Shown: piece by piece, positions 7,880 to 16,147 of the stretch
Numbering within the stretch: the stretch's first letter is position 1
Layout of the letters: every line of letters begins with the position of its first letter
Origin: Candidatus Electryonea clarkiae
GTDB lineage: Bacteria > Electryoneota > Electryoneia > Electryoneales > Electryoneaceae
DNA length: 52,674 bases
NCBI GenBank assembly: GCA_030765455.1
Contig: JAVCCM010000070.1
Span: 1-52,674 of the forward strand
Direction: 5' to 3'
Translations under genes and position numbers: made by a program
The notes under the pieces: model-generated
Database searches by the model: none
Seen by the model: the letters and a program-made list of their open reading frames with translations, nothing else
Told to the model about the DNA's origin: nothing

Positions 7880-8777
7880 GATTTTCCGTTTCAATTCTGT
7901 CCAATTCTTTTTGCCATTTGATTGCCTGGTCTTTTGTCAACCTGCCATATCTTTCAGCCAGGTCAACAAGTGAACGTGTCAATACAAGATACACCAGACG
8001 ACCTGACGGATCGTTCCAATCGAGGAGATGCGCATGTACCGCTTCCAGTTCATTTCGTGCTACCGGCCCCGTCATTGCGTTTTCTGGCAGCCCGGCTCCA
8101 AGATTTTCCACCATCCCCTGAACGAGAGGCAGGAGCGCTTTTACTGCATCTTCACGTGAATCCAAAATTCCGTCAAGGCGTGATGCCGCCAGATCCATTA
8201 ACAGGGGAAGATAGTTGGAAACAAGAACACAGGCATTATGATACCTGTTGCGATCCTTCTCAGAAACACGTAATGGGATTGTTCCAAGTCTTTCGGCAAT
8301 ATCCACGGCCATTTCCCAGGCATTTTCATCAGCGGTAATACCGGCATAGATTCCCCTGAATCGTCCCGGATCGACATTTTTTACAAAGGTTTGTATCGGA
8401 TGCCAAGCTAAACATTTGAATCCGGATTCGCTAAGCTGTTCCAACGGGGATAAGCCGAACCTACCGGCAAAATGGAGTGCGACAGGGGGATTTTGTTCAT
8501 TAGTAATTCGAGTGTTTATATGCTTTCTTGATTTATGATTTTCTGCAATCGAATCAGAAATGTTCTTAACAGAATTATCGGGAACAGCAATAACGAGCAG
8601 GTCGATATCGAGTGGGACATCTTCTATTTGGGAGATCGGCAGGTTATCGATTTCAGCTTGATCTCTATCCGGATCGTCCGCTCTCAATCCGATGCCTGCG
8701 CATATAGCGCCTGACTTGATAAGTCCGAGGGCAAATGGACGACCGACAGCTCCGTATCCTATGATGGAAAACTTCAT
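7872..8777 (-). CDS. Rossmann-like / DUF2520 domain protein
   Basis: 301 residues. An N-terminal NAD(P)-binding fold begins FSIIGYGAVGRPFALGLIKSG, continues through DIDLLVIAVPDNSV, and is followed by the DUF2520 C-terminal helical domain (LAWHPIQTF at about 120, then RNRYHNACVLVSNYLPLL and AMTGPVARNELEAVHAHL). The family resembles pyrroline-5-carboxylate and ketopantoate reductases in layout but its substrate is unknown. Its stop overlaps the porX start, so the two are probably translated together. Confidence 0.87.
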   Translation of the reverse strand: MKFSIIGYGAVGRPFALGLIKSGAICAGIGLRADDPDRDQAEIDNLPISQIEDVPLDIDLLVIAVPDNSVKNISDSIAENHKSRKHINTRITNEQNPPVALHFAGRFGLSPLEQLSESGFKCLAWHPIQTFVKNVDPGRFRGIYAGITADENAWEMAVDIAERLGTIPLRVSEKDRNRYHNACVLVSNYLPLLMDLAASRLDGILDSREDAVKALLPLVQGMVENLGAGLPENAMTGPVARNELEAVHAHLLDWNDPSGRLVYLVLTRSLVDLAERYGRLTKDQAIKWQKELDRIETENHG

Positions 8778-8840
8778 AATAGTAACACGTTGTGAAATGG
8801 TTAATGGTGAAATGTACTTGTATAGTTAGACTAATCCACC

Positions 8841-8922
8841 ATGTCATTCCTGCGAAGGCAGGAATCCAGTAACTATTTGATATTATTAACACAATGGATT
8901 CCTGCCTTCGCAGGAATGACAT
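8841..8922. repeat. perfect 28-bp inverted repeat, REP-like
   Basis: Bases 8841-8868 and 8895-8922 are exact reverse complements around a 26-bp AT-rich centre; each arm is itself partly palindromic (CCTGCGAAGGCAGG). A related single arm with C/G substitutions is at 48051-48077. It sits in the gap between the dprE2-like and DUF2520 genes on the minus strand, where the RNA would form a long hairpin that could separate the two transcription units. Confidence 0.85.
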
Positions 8923-8954
8923 CAAACTGTACTCTTACGGTGATATGTAAGGTA

Positions 8955-9692
8955 TTATAAAGATATTTTCTTATAGATTTTCTCAGGAACATGACGTATG
9001 AGAATCATAATCAAACGCCAAATCAAGGGAGTATATAATACCTCACTGCCACGTTCAATTGCACGTACTATGTCTTTCGCTACGTCTTGAGGGTTTGCAA
9101 GTAAAGGAAGTTTCTCCAGTCCGTCCGTCATTCGAGTCCTGACCGGACCTGGTTTTACTGTGAGAACCTTTACACCTGCTGGAGCGAGTCTCTGTCTTAA
9201 TCCTTGAAGAAATGTATTTAAAGCTGCCTTTGCAGCTCCATAGATATAATTCGATGCTTTTCCCCTGTCTCCCGCAACACTGCCTAAAACGACAATGTGA
9301 CCCGTTTTTCGACGTTCCATATAATTTGCGATTTCACCAAGAAAAGACATTGCCGCAGTATAATTTATATCATGATCGAGTTTTGCGGCTTTGAAATCGT
9401 TTTCCAATTTATCTTGCTGTCCCAATACGCCTACCGCCCAGATCACGCCATAGATTTTTCCAAATGATTCTTCGATTTCATGAATAAAGTCTGAGTGGCT
9501 GTCGAAATCAAGAGCATTAAATAGTTTCGTTTTTACTTCGGTGTTATATCGGATTTCCGTATCTTTTGCAATTTTCTCGATCTGTGCCATATCTCTTCCG
9601 GAGAGAATAAGGCGCTTTTTTTTATGGGCAAGCAACCGGATAACCTGGCTGGCAATTCCTGATGTCGCGCCAATAATAAGCCAATTCTGCAC
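8955..9692 (-). CDS. DprE2-like decaprenylphosphoryl-2-keto-ribose reductase (SDR)
   Basis: 245-residue short-chain dehydrogenase. The nucleotide motif is GATSGIA near the N-terminus, catalytic Ser in VVLGSVAGDRGK, and YxxxK in YIYGAAKAALNTFLQGLRQ, followed by VKPGPVRTRMTDGL. The PGPVxTxMTxGL stretch and the partner gene suit DprE2, which uses NADH to reduce the 2-keto intermediate made by DprE1 and yields polyprenyl-phosphoryl-arabinofuranose. Only 2 bases separate it from the dprE1-like stop. As a single SDR the call would be weak; the three-gene context makes it good. Confidence 0.85.
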   Translation of the reverse strand: MQNWLIIGATSGIASQVIRLLAHKKKRLILSGRDMAQIEKIAKDTEIRYNTEVKTKLFNALDFDSHSDFIHEIEESFGKIYGVIWAVGVLGQQDKLENDFKAAKLDHDINYTAAMSFLGEIANYMERRKTGHIVVLGSVAGDRGKASNYIYGAAKAALNTFLQGLRQRLAPAGVKVLTVKPGPVRTRMTDGLEKLPLLANPQDVAKDIVRAIERGSEVLYTPLIWRLIMILIRHVPEKIYKKISL

Positions 9693-9694
9693 AG

Positions 9695-11083
9695 TTATTC
9701 CTCCTCGTCGATTCTTAAACGTCTTGATAAATCAGACGTAAAAATATTTTCAGGATCTATTTTTCTTTTAATCTCCAGCCATTTGTGATATTCCGGGTAC
9801 ATTTTCCTGAACATTATGGAGCTTAGTCGAGCATCTTTAGCAAGGTAAACACGACCTCCATGATCAAGAACGATCCTGTCCATCTCATCAAGCATACTGA
9901 GTACTCCGGCACGGAGAGGAAGGTCTATGGCGAGAGTCCATCCGGGCATGGGAAAAGATAATAAACCGGCTCCTTTTCCGAATCGTTTCAAAACTGCCAA
10001 TAATGGTGGATTTCCTCTCGCATGAGCCATACCCAGGATTCGGGAAATTACTTTATAGCCGCTATCGAATGGAACCATGAACTGGTATTGGATAAAACCA
10101 CTTTTTCCATATAAACGGTTCCATTTTCTTAAGCGATCCAGCGGGAAAAAGAAACCGGAATAATGATAAGTATGGTCTTTTGATTGTAGATTTCCATTGA
10201 AATATCTCCATCTATTATATAATCCGATGTTGATTTTGCTCACCAGAGAGACTGGAGGGGTGAAGGGGATTGTAAACTGTTTTGATTTCCAGCCGGATAA
10301 ACCGGAATTAATTGATTGGTCAGGCGATATCATTTCTTGATCAGCATGTTTTCCAAGATAAACAATACCTTTGCCAAGGGCGTTCCTGTCGTTGATGCAA
10401 TCAAGCCATGCAACAGAATAAAGCCACTCCTCATCATATTTTGAAAGAAGATTCATAGATTTTTCCAAATTCGATGAGGGCAATAGTTTTTCATAAATAT
10501 TGGCAGATTGTACTGGAATAAGATTGATACTGATTTTTGTGATTATCCCGGTTAATCCCAGTCCGCCGGCTGTAGCCTGAAATATATCTTTGTTTTTACG
10601 TTGGCTGCATCGAACGGTTTCGCCTGTGGCAGTCAAGAGCTCTATCCATCTCGTATGCAAAGAAAAAGTGCCTGATACATGATGATTTTTTCCGTGAACA
10701 TCACATGCGAAGCAGCCGCCAAGAGTAGGGTATTGAGTTCCCGGAACAACCGGTAAAAACCATCCTCGAGGCACGATCATTTTAAGCGTGTCCTCTATCG
10801 TCATCCCGGTTTCGCAGGTGAGAATACCCTTTTTATCATCAAACTCAGTCACACTGTCCAGCCTGTCAGACGATACTGTGATTCTGCCGGAATTCAGTGA
10901 AGCATCTCCGTAGCTTCTGCCGCTTCCTCTTGCAATAATCGCGTTCTTAATAGATCGCAAATGAGGGATATTGATTTCTGAGATGTCAGTTGGGCGGAGT
11001 ACCCTGGATCGGGAATCAGGAAAGTTACTCCATCCTGATAGTTTCTCGTTCTGTAAGACTATTTTAGGTGTTTCGTTTGGCAT
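9695..11083 (-). CDS. DprE1-like FAD-dependent decaprenylphosphoryl-ribose 2-oxidase
   Basis: 462 residues of the VAO/PCMH flavoprotein type. The FAD-binding part has ARGSGRSYGDASLNSG (about residues 50-66) and PGTQYPTLGGCFACDVHGKN (His and Gly-rich pyrophosphate loop, near 110-130). The C-terminal part keeps RVYLAKDARL with the Lys equivalent to Mycobacterium DprE1 K418, and the tail IDPENIFTSDLSRRL. DprE1 oxidises the 2'-OH of polyprenyl-phosphoryl-ribose. In M. tuberculosis the loop PGWNICVDFP carries Cys387, the covalent target of benzothiazinones; here the loop reads PGWTLAIDLP with Ala385 at that place. Middle gene of a three-gene operon with the UbiA-type and DprE2-like proteins. Confidence 0.9.
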   Translation of the reverse strand: MPNETPKIVLQNEKLSGWSNFPDSRSRVLRPTDISEINIPHLRSIKNAIIARGSGRSYGDASLNSGRITVSSDRLDSVTEFDDKKGILTCETGMTIEDTLKMIVPRGWFLPVVPGTQYPTLGGCFACDVHGKNHHVSGTFSLHTRWIELLTATGETVRCSQRKNKDIFQATAGGLGLTGIITKISINLIPVQSANIYEKLLPSSNLEKSMNLLSKYDEEWLYSVAWLDCINDRNALGKGIVYLGKHADQEMISPDQSINSGLSGWKSKQFTIPFTPPVSLVSKINIGLYNRWRYFNGNLQSKDHTYHYSGFFFPLDRLRKWNRLYGKSGFIQYQFMVPFDSGYKVISRILGMAHARGNPPLLAVLKRFGKGAGLLSFPMPGWTLAIDLPLRAGVLSMLDEMDRIVLDHGGRVYLAKDARLSSIMFRKMYPEYHKWLEIKRKIDPENIFTSDLSRRLRIDEEE

Positions 11084-11110
11084 ATTGTGTCGTAATAATT
11101 TAATAAATAG

Positions 11111-11986
11111 TTAGATAACTTTGCTGATAACAAGGAATACAACAATCAGCCAACCCGCGATAGCTGCGAGTATCCATTTGTCCGCAAGTAGAGTTTCAGT
11201 AGGATCTTCGCCAAAATTGTCCGAATAAGCCGCAATCTGGTAGCGAAAAATTGCAAATACCACAAAAGGCATTGTTAAAAGCAACCGTTGAGATCCTATT
11301 TTCTGTACAGTAGCTGCATCCATGGTATAAAGAGTATATGCGAGAATTGTTATTCCTGCCATCATCATAATCCACCTGTCCCAGACCTGAAGAGGTGGAG
11401 CATTTCTCAGGCTTCGTCTCAACTTCTCAGGATTTTCTCCGACACGGGCAAGTTCCTGCCGTCTTTTTGTCAATGCCAGCATCAGAGATATAAAAAAGGT
11501 ACATACCAGCAGCCAATTTGAGAAAGATACATCAATTGCGACTGCTCCGATAGCAGCACGTGAGATCATTCCGAATCCAATAATAAAAACGTCCAGAAGC
11601 AATAAATGTTTCAGACCAAGACTGTAAAATATCATTAAAGCAGCATATCCGGACAAAATAATAAATACATATTTGTTTATGATGAGTCCGATTGTCAATC
11701 CACCTGCAAGGAGGATAATTGCGAAAATAAGTGCATGTATTACTTTAACTTTGCCGGCTGCTACCGGTCGGTTTAACTTGTCGGGATGTAAACGGTCAAG
11801 CTCCGCATCGAAAATATCATTAATGATATATATAGCGCTTGCTGTCAAGCAAAATCCTGCAAAAACGATAACCGTACTTATCCAATCAGAAGCATCTGTG
11901 TAATGCCTGGAGAAGATTATTGCCGCAAATACAAGACTGTTTTTTGTCCACTGACGTGGACGCATCATGCGAATATAATTGTACAT
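11111..11986 (-). CDS. UbiA-type polyprenyl-phosphate phosphoribosyltransferase
   Basis: Integral membrane protein with about eight or nine helices. It starts with RPRQWTKN and carries the first metal motif NDIFDAELDRLHPDKLNRPVAAG. The ExDRxHPxKxxRP(I/V)AxG form is the one seen in decaprenyl-phosphate phosphoribosyltransferases (Rv3806c type), not in quinone-type UbiA. The enzyme moves 5-phosphoribose from PRPP to a polyprenyl phosphate in the membrane, the first committed step before DprE1 and DprE2. I place the start at ATG 11986 because the family begins shortly before RPRQW; an upstream ATG at 12049 in the same frame would add 21 residues without similarity. First gene of the operon on the minus strand. 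Confidence 0.88.
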   Translation of the reverse strand: MYNYIRMMRPRQWTKNSLVFAAIIFSRHYTDASDWISTVIVFAGFCLTASAIYIINDIFDAELDRLHPDKLNRPVAAGKVKVIHALIFAIILLAGGLTIGLIINKYVFIILSGYAALMIFYSLGLKHLLLLDVFIIGFGMISRAAIGAVAIDVSFSNWLLVCTFFISLMLALTKRRQELARVGENPEKLRRSLRNAPPLQVWDRWIMMMAGITILAYTLYTMDAATVQKIGSQRLLLTMPFVVFAIFRYQIAAYSDNFGEDPTETLLADKWILAAIAGWLIVVFLVISKVI

Positions 11987-12120
11987 TTTATTAAGTTGTG
12001 CCCTGTTATGGTTCGATACGAATATAATTACTGTTTGACAAGAAAACATAACCGGTAAGGGAGTCTTGTGATTTATTACAGAAATATAATGGAAAGAGAT
12101 AGATGTTATACGGTGAGATT

Positions 12121-12155
12121 AAAAAACAACCGCTCGAGGGAAGGGACTCGAGCGG
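12121..12155 (-). terminator. strong terminator reading leftward
   Basis: On the minus strand CCGCTCGAG pairs perfectly with CTCGAGCGG (12130-12138 with 12147-12155) around an 8-base loop and is followed by a T-rich tail (12121-12129). It would end transcription arriving from the right, upstream of the ubiA/dprE operon. Confidence 0.8.
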
Positions 12156-12269
12156 TGTGGTTCAGTGGTACCCTGATTGGGTTGGTTCGGGATTTCATTA
12201 GAGTACTATCCCGAGAAAAAGTGTATTAGTAAATTAACTATGTTAAGAGCATTACCTGATAATGAAATT

Positions 12270-12581
12270 CTATATCACTACTCCGCAAAATCGACCACCC
12301 AAATAGAGTATGTATTTTGCATCACCAACTCCTCGTCCCAGTTTAAATCCAAGATTCCTGAGTTGCGTTGGATTAGTTGATTCATAACGTACAAGAATAT
12401 AATTAGTTTCGTTAGGTCCGGCGATCTCGAATGGGATGCCTCCACCCTCAAGGATACGCATTGAGTCCGGATCAGATTCTTGAATTTGATAATTATCTGT
12501 CATGATAAAATCCACATTATGTTTATAAGACCACTTAACCCGCCGATTAGTTTCAATCATGGCTCTTAGAGGACGGAGCAA
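12270..12581 (-). pseudogene. probable 3' remnant of an unidentified gene
   Basis: A 103-codon frame ends 114 bp before the strong terminator at 12121-12155 on the same strand. The last 80 residues look protein-like (GGGIPFEIAGPNETNYILVR, LGFKLGRGVGDAKYILYLGG), while the first part does not, and the region upstream (12582-12850) has no continuous frame. No ribosome binding site is visible. I read it as the surviving end of a decayed gene; a short intact protein cannot be excluded. The plus strand of 12171-12851 shows no gene. Confidence 0.35.
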
Positions 12582-12851
12582 CTACAAGATATTGAAGTTT
12601 TGCGCAAAAGGAGAGAATATGACTTTTCTTAATAAATCCCCAGCGATAAGTGTGCAGAACATCTGTAATTATAACAAATAAGTCGTCTATTATACTGGAC
12701 AGGTGAAAAATTTCAATTAAAGAAATCATTGTATTCACTGTAAGAAGTCGGGATTGCATTATTTAGTTCAAAATGACATATTATCGACTATGTTAAAAGT
12801 ATTATATTAGCATCATATAACTGATAAGACAATAATAGCAGGGAAATTTGT

Positions 12852-13643
12852 ATGTCTTTAAAATTCATTGATACTCATGCTCATTTGACATGGAAAACTT
12901 TTCATGGTCGAATAGAAGAGGTAGTCGCCAAAGCAGAAGAAGCGGGTGTTTCCGTCATTATAGATATCGGAACGGATTTATCTAATTCGATAGAGGCTCG
13001 TGAAAATGCCTATCGTTTCAAGGGAGTGTGTTTTTGTGCTGGAATTCATCCGAATGATGCAGCTCTTGCAAAGGATACTGATATAAAGGAAATAGAGGAA
13101 TTATGCAGAGATCCCAAATGTGTGGCAATCGGCGAAATCGGATTGGATTTCTATCGCGAGCACACTGAGCCTGCTGTACAGGAGAAATGGCTTCGTCTGC
13201 AGCTTCAGCTTGCTCTAAGTCTTGAAAAACCGATTGTACTCCATGATAGAAATGCTTCCCAAAAGCTTCTCAAAATTCTTGAGGAGGAAAATTATGATGG
13301 TAACCAGGCTCCCGGTGGAGTTTTTCATTGTTTTGCAGGTGGCAAAGAGATGGTTCATGAAGTACTTAAACGAGGATTCTATATTTCATTTACCGGGAAC
13401 CTGACATATAATAAATCAGATCGCGGAAAGGTCGCCAGGACTGTGCCGCTTGACCGTCTATTGTTGGAGACTGACAGCCCTTTCATGGCTCCGGTACCAA
13501 GGCGGGGAAAAGTTAATGAACCAGCATATATTCCGTACATTGCGGCTGCTCACGCCACCGGAAGGAACATCAGCCTGGATGAAGTAGCGGAACAAACTAC
13601 ATCAAATGCCAATAACCTTTTTAAGATAAATGCCATTATATAA
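12852..13643 (+). CDS. tatD: TatD family metal-dependent deoxyribonuclease
   Basis: 263 residues, the normal length. TIM-barrel hydrolase with the metal-binding motifs FIDTHAHL at the start, GEIGLDFYR near residue 97 (the bridging Glu), the His motifs IVLHDRNA and GVFHCFAGG, and LLLETDSPFMAPVP near 205 (Asp ligand). TatD proteins are magnesium-dependent 3'-5' DNases/RNases or D-aminoacyl-tRNA-type deacylases; the exact substrate is not readable from sequence. The stop overlaps the next gene by 14 bases, and four genes follow each other without gaps. Confidence 0.93.
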   Translation: MSLKFIDTHAHLTWKTFHGRIEEVVAKAEEAGVSVIIDIGTDLSNSIEARENAYRFKGVCFCAGIHPNDAALAKDTDIKEIEELCRDPKCVAIGEIGLDFYREHTEPAVQEKWLRLQLQLALSLEKPIVLHDRNASQKLLKILEEENYDGNQAPGGVFHCFAGGKEMVHEVLKRGFYISFTGNLTYNKSDRGKVARTVPLDRLLLETDSPFMAPVPRRGKVNEPAYIPYIAAAHATGRNISLDEVAEQTTSNANNLFKINAII

Positions 13644-14418
13644 TAAATTGAAAAGACCCCAATCGCGTCATAAAAAAACAGTTCCACCATATAGTCGCCT
13701 GGCAGATTATTATGATGAAGTTATGTCGCACGTAAACTATAAGAATTGGGCAGATTATTTGATTGACGCTGCATCGAGGAATATCAGAGAATTTGAAACA
13801 GTTACAGACCTGGCTTGCGGCACCGGCAGGCTTGCTTATTACCTTGCAGAATCAGGATACAACGTCACAGGTGTTGATTCTGTTGAGTCTATGGTTGATC
13901 AGGCGATTAACAGACAATACACAGGTAACCGGAAACCTGAATATTTCACTGGTGATTTGCGTCATCCGGCACCTGTAAAAAATCAGGATCTTGTAGTATG
14001 TATTTATGATTCAATCAATTATCTTATCAATGAAATAGATGTCGGTAAGTTTCTTTCATCGGTGCTTCAGATTATTTCAAAGAAGGGTTTATTGATATTC
14101 GACTGTAGTACTGAACAGAATAGTCTCAGTCATTTTAACGGCTACGAGGCTGTCGATTCTATAGAGGATGCACTTCTGTTCAGAAGAGCGTATTATGACC
14201 GCAAATCTCGAATTCAGAATAACTTGTTTGAAATTTATCCTGAAGAAGATAACAATATGTACTTCGAACATCATATTCAAAGAATCTGGTCAATTCAGAA
14301 AATCAAAGAGTTAATAAAAAACAATGGCTTCCAACTGATGGCGGTATATGGTGGGTTTACCTTTCATAGGGGAAGTGAGTCGGACGACAGGGTTCAATTT
14401 ATAGCAAAACCATTATGA
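13630..14418 (+). CDS. class I SAM-dependent methyltransferase
   Basis: 262 residues. Motif I VTDLACGTGRLAYYLAESGY (about residues 56-75), then the acidic VTGVDSVESM loop, DLRHPAPVKNQDLVVCIYDS and the KKGLLIFDCST strand define the Rossmann-like methyltransferase fold. The substrate is not evident; the family (YARLADYYDEVM start, DxxNYL) is common as an uncharacterised small-molecule methyltransferase. The ATG at 13630 lies inside the end of tatD, and its own stop overlaps ftsE by ATGA, so it is part of the tatD-ftsEX operon. Confidence 0.85.
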   Translation: MPLYNKLKRPQSRHKKTVPPYSRLADYYDEVMSHVNYKNWADYLIDAASRNIREFETVTDLACGTGRLAYYLAESGYNVTGVDSVESMVDQAINRQYTGNRKPEYFTGDLRHPAPVKNQDLVVCIYDSINYLINEIDVGKFLSSVLQIISKKGLLIFDCSTEQNSLSHFNGYEAVDSIEDALLFRRAYYDRKSRIQNNLFEIYPEEDNNMYFEHHIQRIWSIQKIKELIKNNGFQLMAVYGGFTFHRGSESDDRVQFIAKPL

Positions 14419-15065
14419 TAGAATTAATAAATATCAGCAAAATATTTGCCAGGGAGCGTGGCATTGAAAACATATCCCTCAAAGTGAAAAAAGGTGAATG
14501 GGTAGCGATTGTGGGATCTGCCGGAGCAGGAAAGAGTACGCTGCTCCGTCATATTTATGCCGCTGAAAAGCCGGATGAAGGTGAAATTATTGTAGGGGAT
14601 TATAGATTTTCATCTCTTCGAAGAAATAAAGTACCTCAATTGCGCCGTATGTTGGGTATTGTAGATCAGGATTTATCCTTAATGTTCGACCGGTCGGTAT
14701 TTCGAAATATTGCTGTCGTCGGAGAAGTGCTGGGATGGTCGAAGAAGAGGACACGCACCAAAGCGCTACGCGTTCTTAACCAGGTTGGATTATACGCTCA
14801 TCTTGAGGTACTTCCCGCGACCTTAAGTTATGGTGAACGGCGTCGTCTTGCGATTGCAAGGGCACTGGTTGCCGATCCATTTGTGTTGATAGCCGATGAA
14901 CCCTTAGGACACCTTGACAGTGACAATGCAAAGAGCATCGTGAACTTACTGGGTCGGATTCATGCGCGGGGAACAACGCTTCTCATTGCTACACATCGGC
15001 TTGAGCTTTTTGAAGGACAGCCGGTAAGAGTTGTCCGCCTTGAAAGTGGGAGGCTGGTGCCATGA
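14415..15065 (+). CDS. ftsE: cell division ATP-binding protein FtsE
   Basis: 216-residue ABC ATPase, the usual FtsE length. Walker A is GSAGAGKSTLL (residues about 35-45), Walker B VLIADEPLGHLD, H-loop IATHR. The signature is LSYGERRRLAIARAL, with Tyr where LSGGE is standard. FtsE works with FtsX at the division site to control peptidoglycan hydrolases. It overlaps the methyltransferase before it and ftsX after it by 4 bases each. Confidence 0.92.
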   Translation: MIELINISKIFARERGIENISLKVKKGEWVAIVGSAGAGKSTLLRHIYAAEKPDEGEIIVGDYRFSSLRRNKVPQLRRMLGIVDQDLSLMFDRSVFRNIAVVGEVLGWSKKRTRTKALRVLNQVGLYAHLEVLPATLSYGERRRLAIARALVADPFVLIADEPLGHLDSDNAKSIVNLLGRIHARGTTLLIATHRLELFEGQPVRVVRLESGRLVP

Positions 15066-15928
15066 GAAAGTGGCTTTTCGGGTTACGAGAAGGGCTTGGT
15101 ATTTTTACCCGGTCAGGTGTTGCCGGTTTAATGACGATGCTGTCATTCTCGATACTGGCTGGATTGTTTTGCGCTGTATGGGCATCGAATCAAGCTCTCG
15201 AAAATGCAAGACTTCAACTTCTGTCTATGTTTGAACTCGAGGTATATCTTCTCCCCGGAAGGGATGATAATGCAGAAGATATTCATGAACAGATTGCAAA
15301 TCGAAAAGGTGTGATCAGTACGGTAATAATCTCCAGGGATCAGGCTGCCAGGCAGTTTGCAGATCAGTTCGGTGAAGAACTTTTTAATCTGCTCGGTGAA
15401 AATCCTCTTCCTGTTTCGATAAAAATTGGATATGATCCGCAACAGGTATCACGAAAAAAACTTTCACTTGAAGCTCAAGATATCGCAAAGTTTGACGGAG
15501 TGGATGAAGTGGTTTATGAGGGGGATCTACTCGCAAAACTGGAAGGACTGATAACAAAAGTTCGTGATCGCCTGATGATAATTGCTTTGGCTGTAATGAT
15601 TGTCGCCCTGGTTTTGACTATCCAGGCCGTGAGAGTCGCGAGTAAGGCTGTTCAACCCTGGGTTCGTGCTGTCACACTTGTTGGAGGCAGCTATTTTCAG
15701 ATTACACTTCCATTCACCATAACCGGAGCCTTAGCGGGTTTCTTCGGTGGTATGGCAGGTGCAGTTATCCTGGAGATTATCCAGGCAATATTAGCGAAGG
15801 ACACTGATTTCATTCCCCCTCCGCAAATATCAGTTGCATTAATTGTCATTGTTTTGACGATAGTTTTAGGAGCCGTCACTGCCACTTTTGCCGCACCGAG
15901 GGGATTGGAGCACAAACCTGTTGCTTGA
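15062..15928 (+). CDS. ftsX: cell division permease FtsX
   Basis: 288 residues. One membrane helix near residues 20-42, then a periplasmic domain with the family's FELEVYLLPGRD, GVISTVIISRDQAARQFADQ and GENPLPVSIKI stretches, then three helices near 173-195, 210-245 and 260-285. This is the FtsX topology (cytoplasmic ends, extracytoplasmic loop that contacts hydrolase activators). Start ATG overlaps the ftsE stop. Confidence 0.93.
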   Translation: MRKWLFGLREGLGIFTRSGVAGLMTMLSFSILAGLFCAVWASNQALENARLQLLSMFELEVYLLPGRDDNAEDIHEQIANRKGVISTVIISRDQAARQFADQFGEELFNLLGENPLPVSIKIGYDPQQVSRKKLSLEAQDIAKFDGVDEVVYEGDLLAKLEGLITKVRDRLMIIALAVMIVALVLTIQAVRVASKAVQPWVRAVTLVGGSYFQITLPFTITGALAGFFGGMAGAVILEIIQAILAKDTDFIPPPQISVALIVIVLTIVLGAVTATFAAPRGLEHKPVA

Positions 15929-15953
15929 CTATCAGGCTCAAATATAGCAACGT

Positions 15954-16057
15954 TTGTAGGGGCAGGATTTATCCGCCCGTAGGTTTGAGAAGATAATGAT
16001 TTCTGTGTAAATATAATTGAATGCTGTAGAACGGGCGGATAAATCCTGCCCCTACAA
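15954..16057. repeat. perfect 26-bp inverted repeat between ftsX and hrcA
   Basis: Bases 15954-15979 and 16032-16057 are exact reverse complements (TTGTAGGGGCAGGATTTATC at the outer end) around a 52-bp AT-rich centre. Total size of 104 bp fits a MITE-like or paired-REP element. It lies 25 bp after the ftsX stop and about 90 bp before the hrcA start. No second copy is in the window. Confidence 0.88.
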
Positions 16058-16147
16058 TTAGAACAATCAACGCAATTAAAATTGAAGACAACACCATGTA
16101 TTTATCGTTAAATTTTGGTTGAGATGACATTTTTCTATACATATCCA

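Noticed and set aside
8841..8922. CRISPR array
   Set aside because: The repeat is a single inverted pair; no series of direct repeats with unique spacers occurs anywhere in the window.
12553..12759. 68-codon minus-strand frame upstream of the 12270-12581 remnant
   Set aside because: Composition is not protein-like, the frame does not join the remnant, and there is no start signal.
16058..16147. CIRCE operator before hrcA
   Set aside because: The expected TTAGCACTC and GAGTGCTAA arms are not present.
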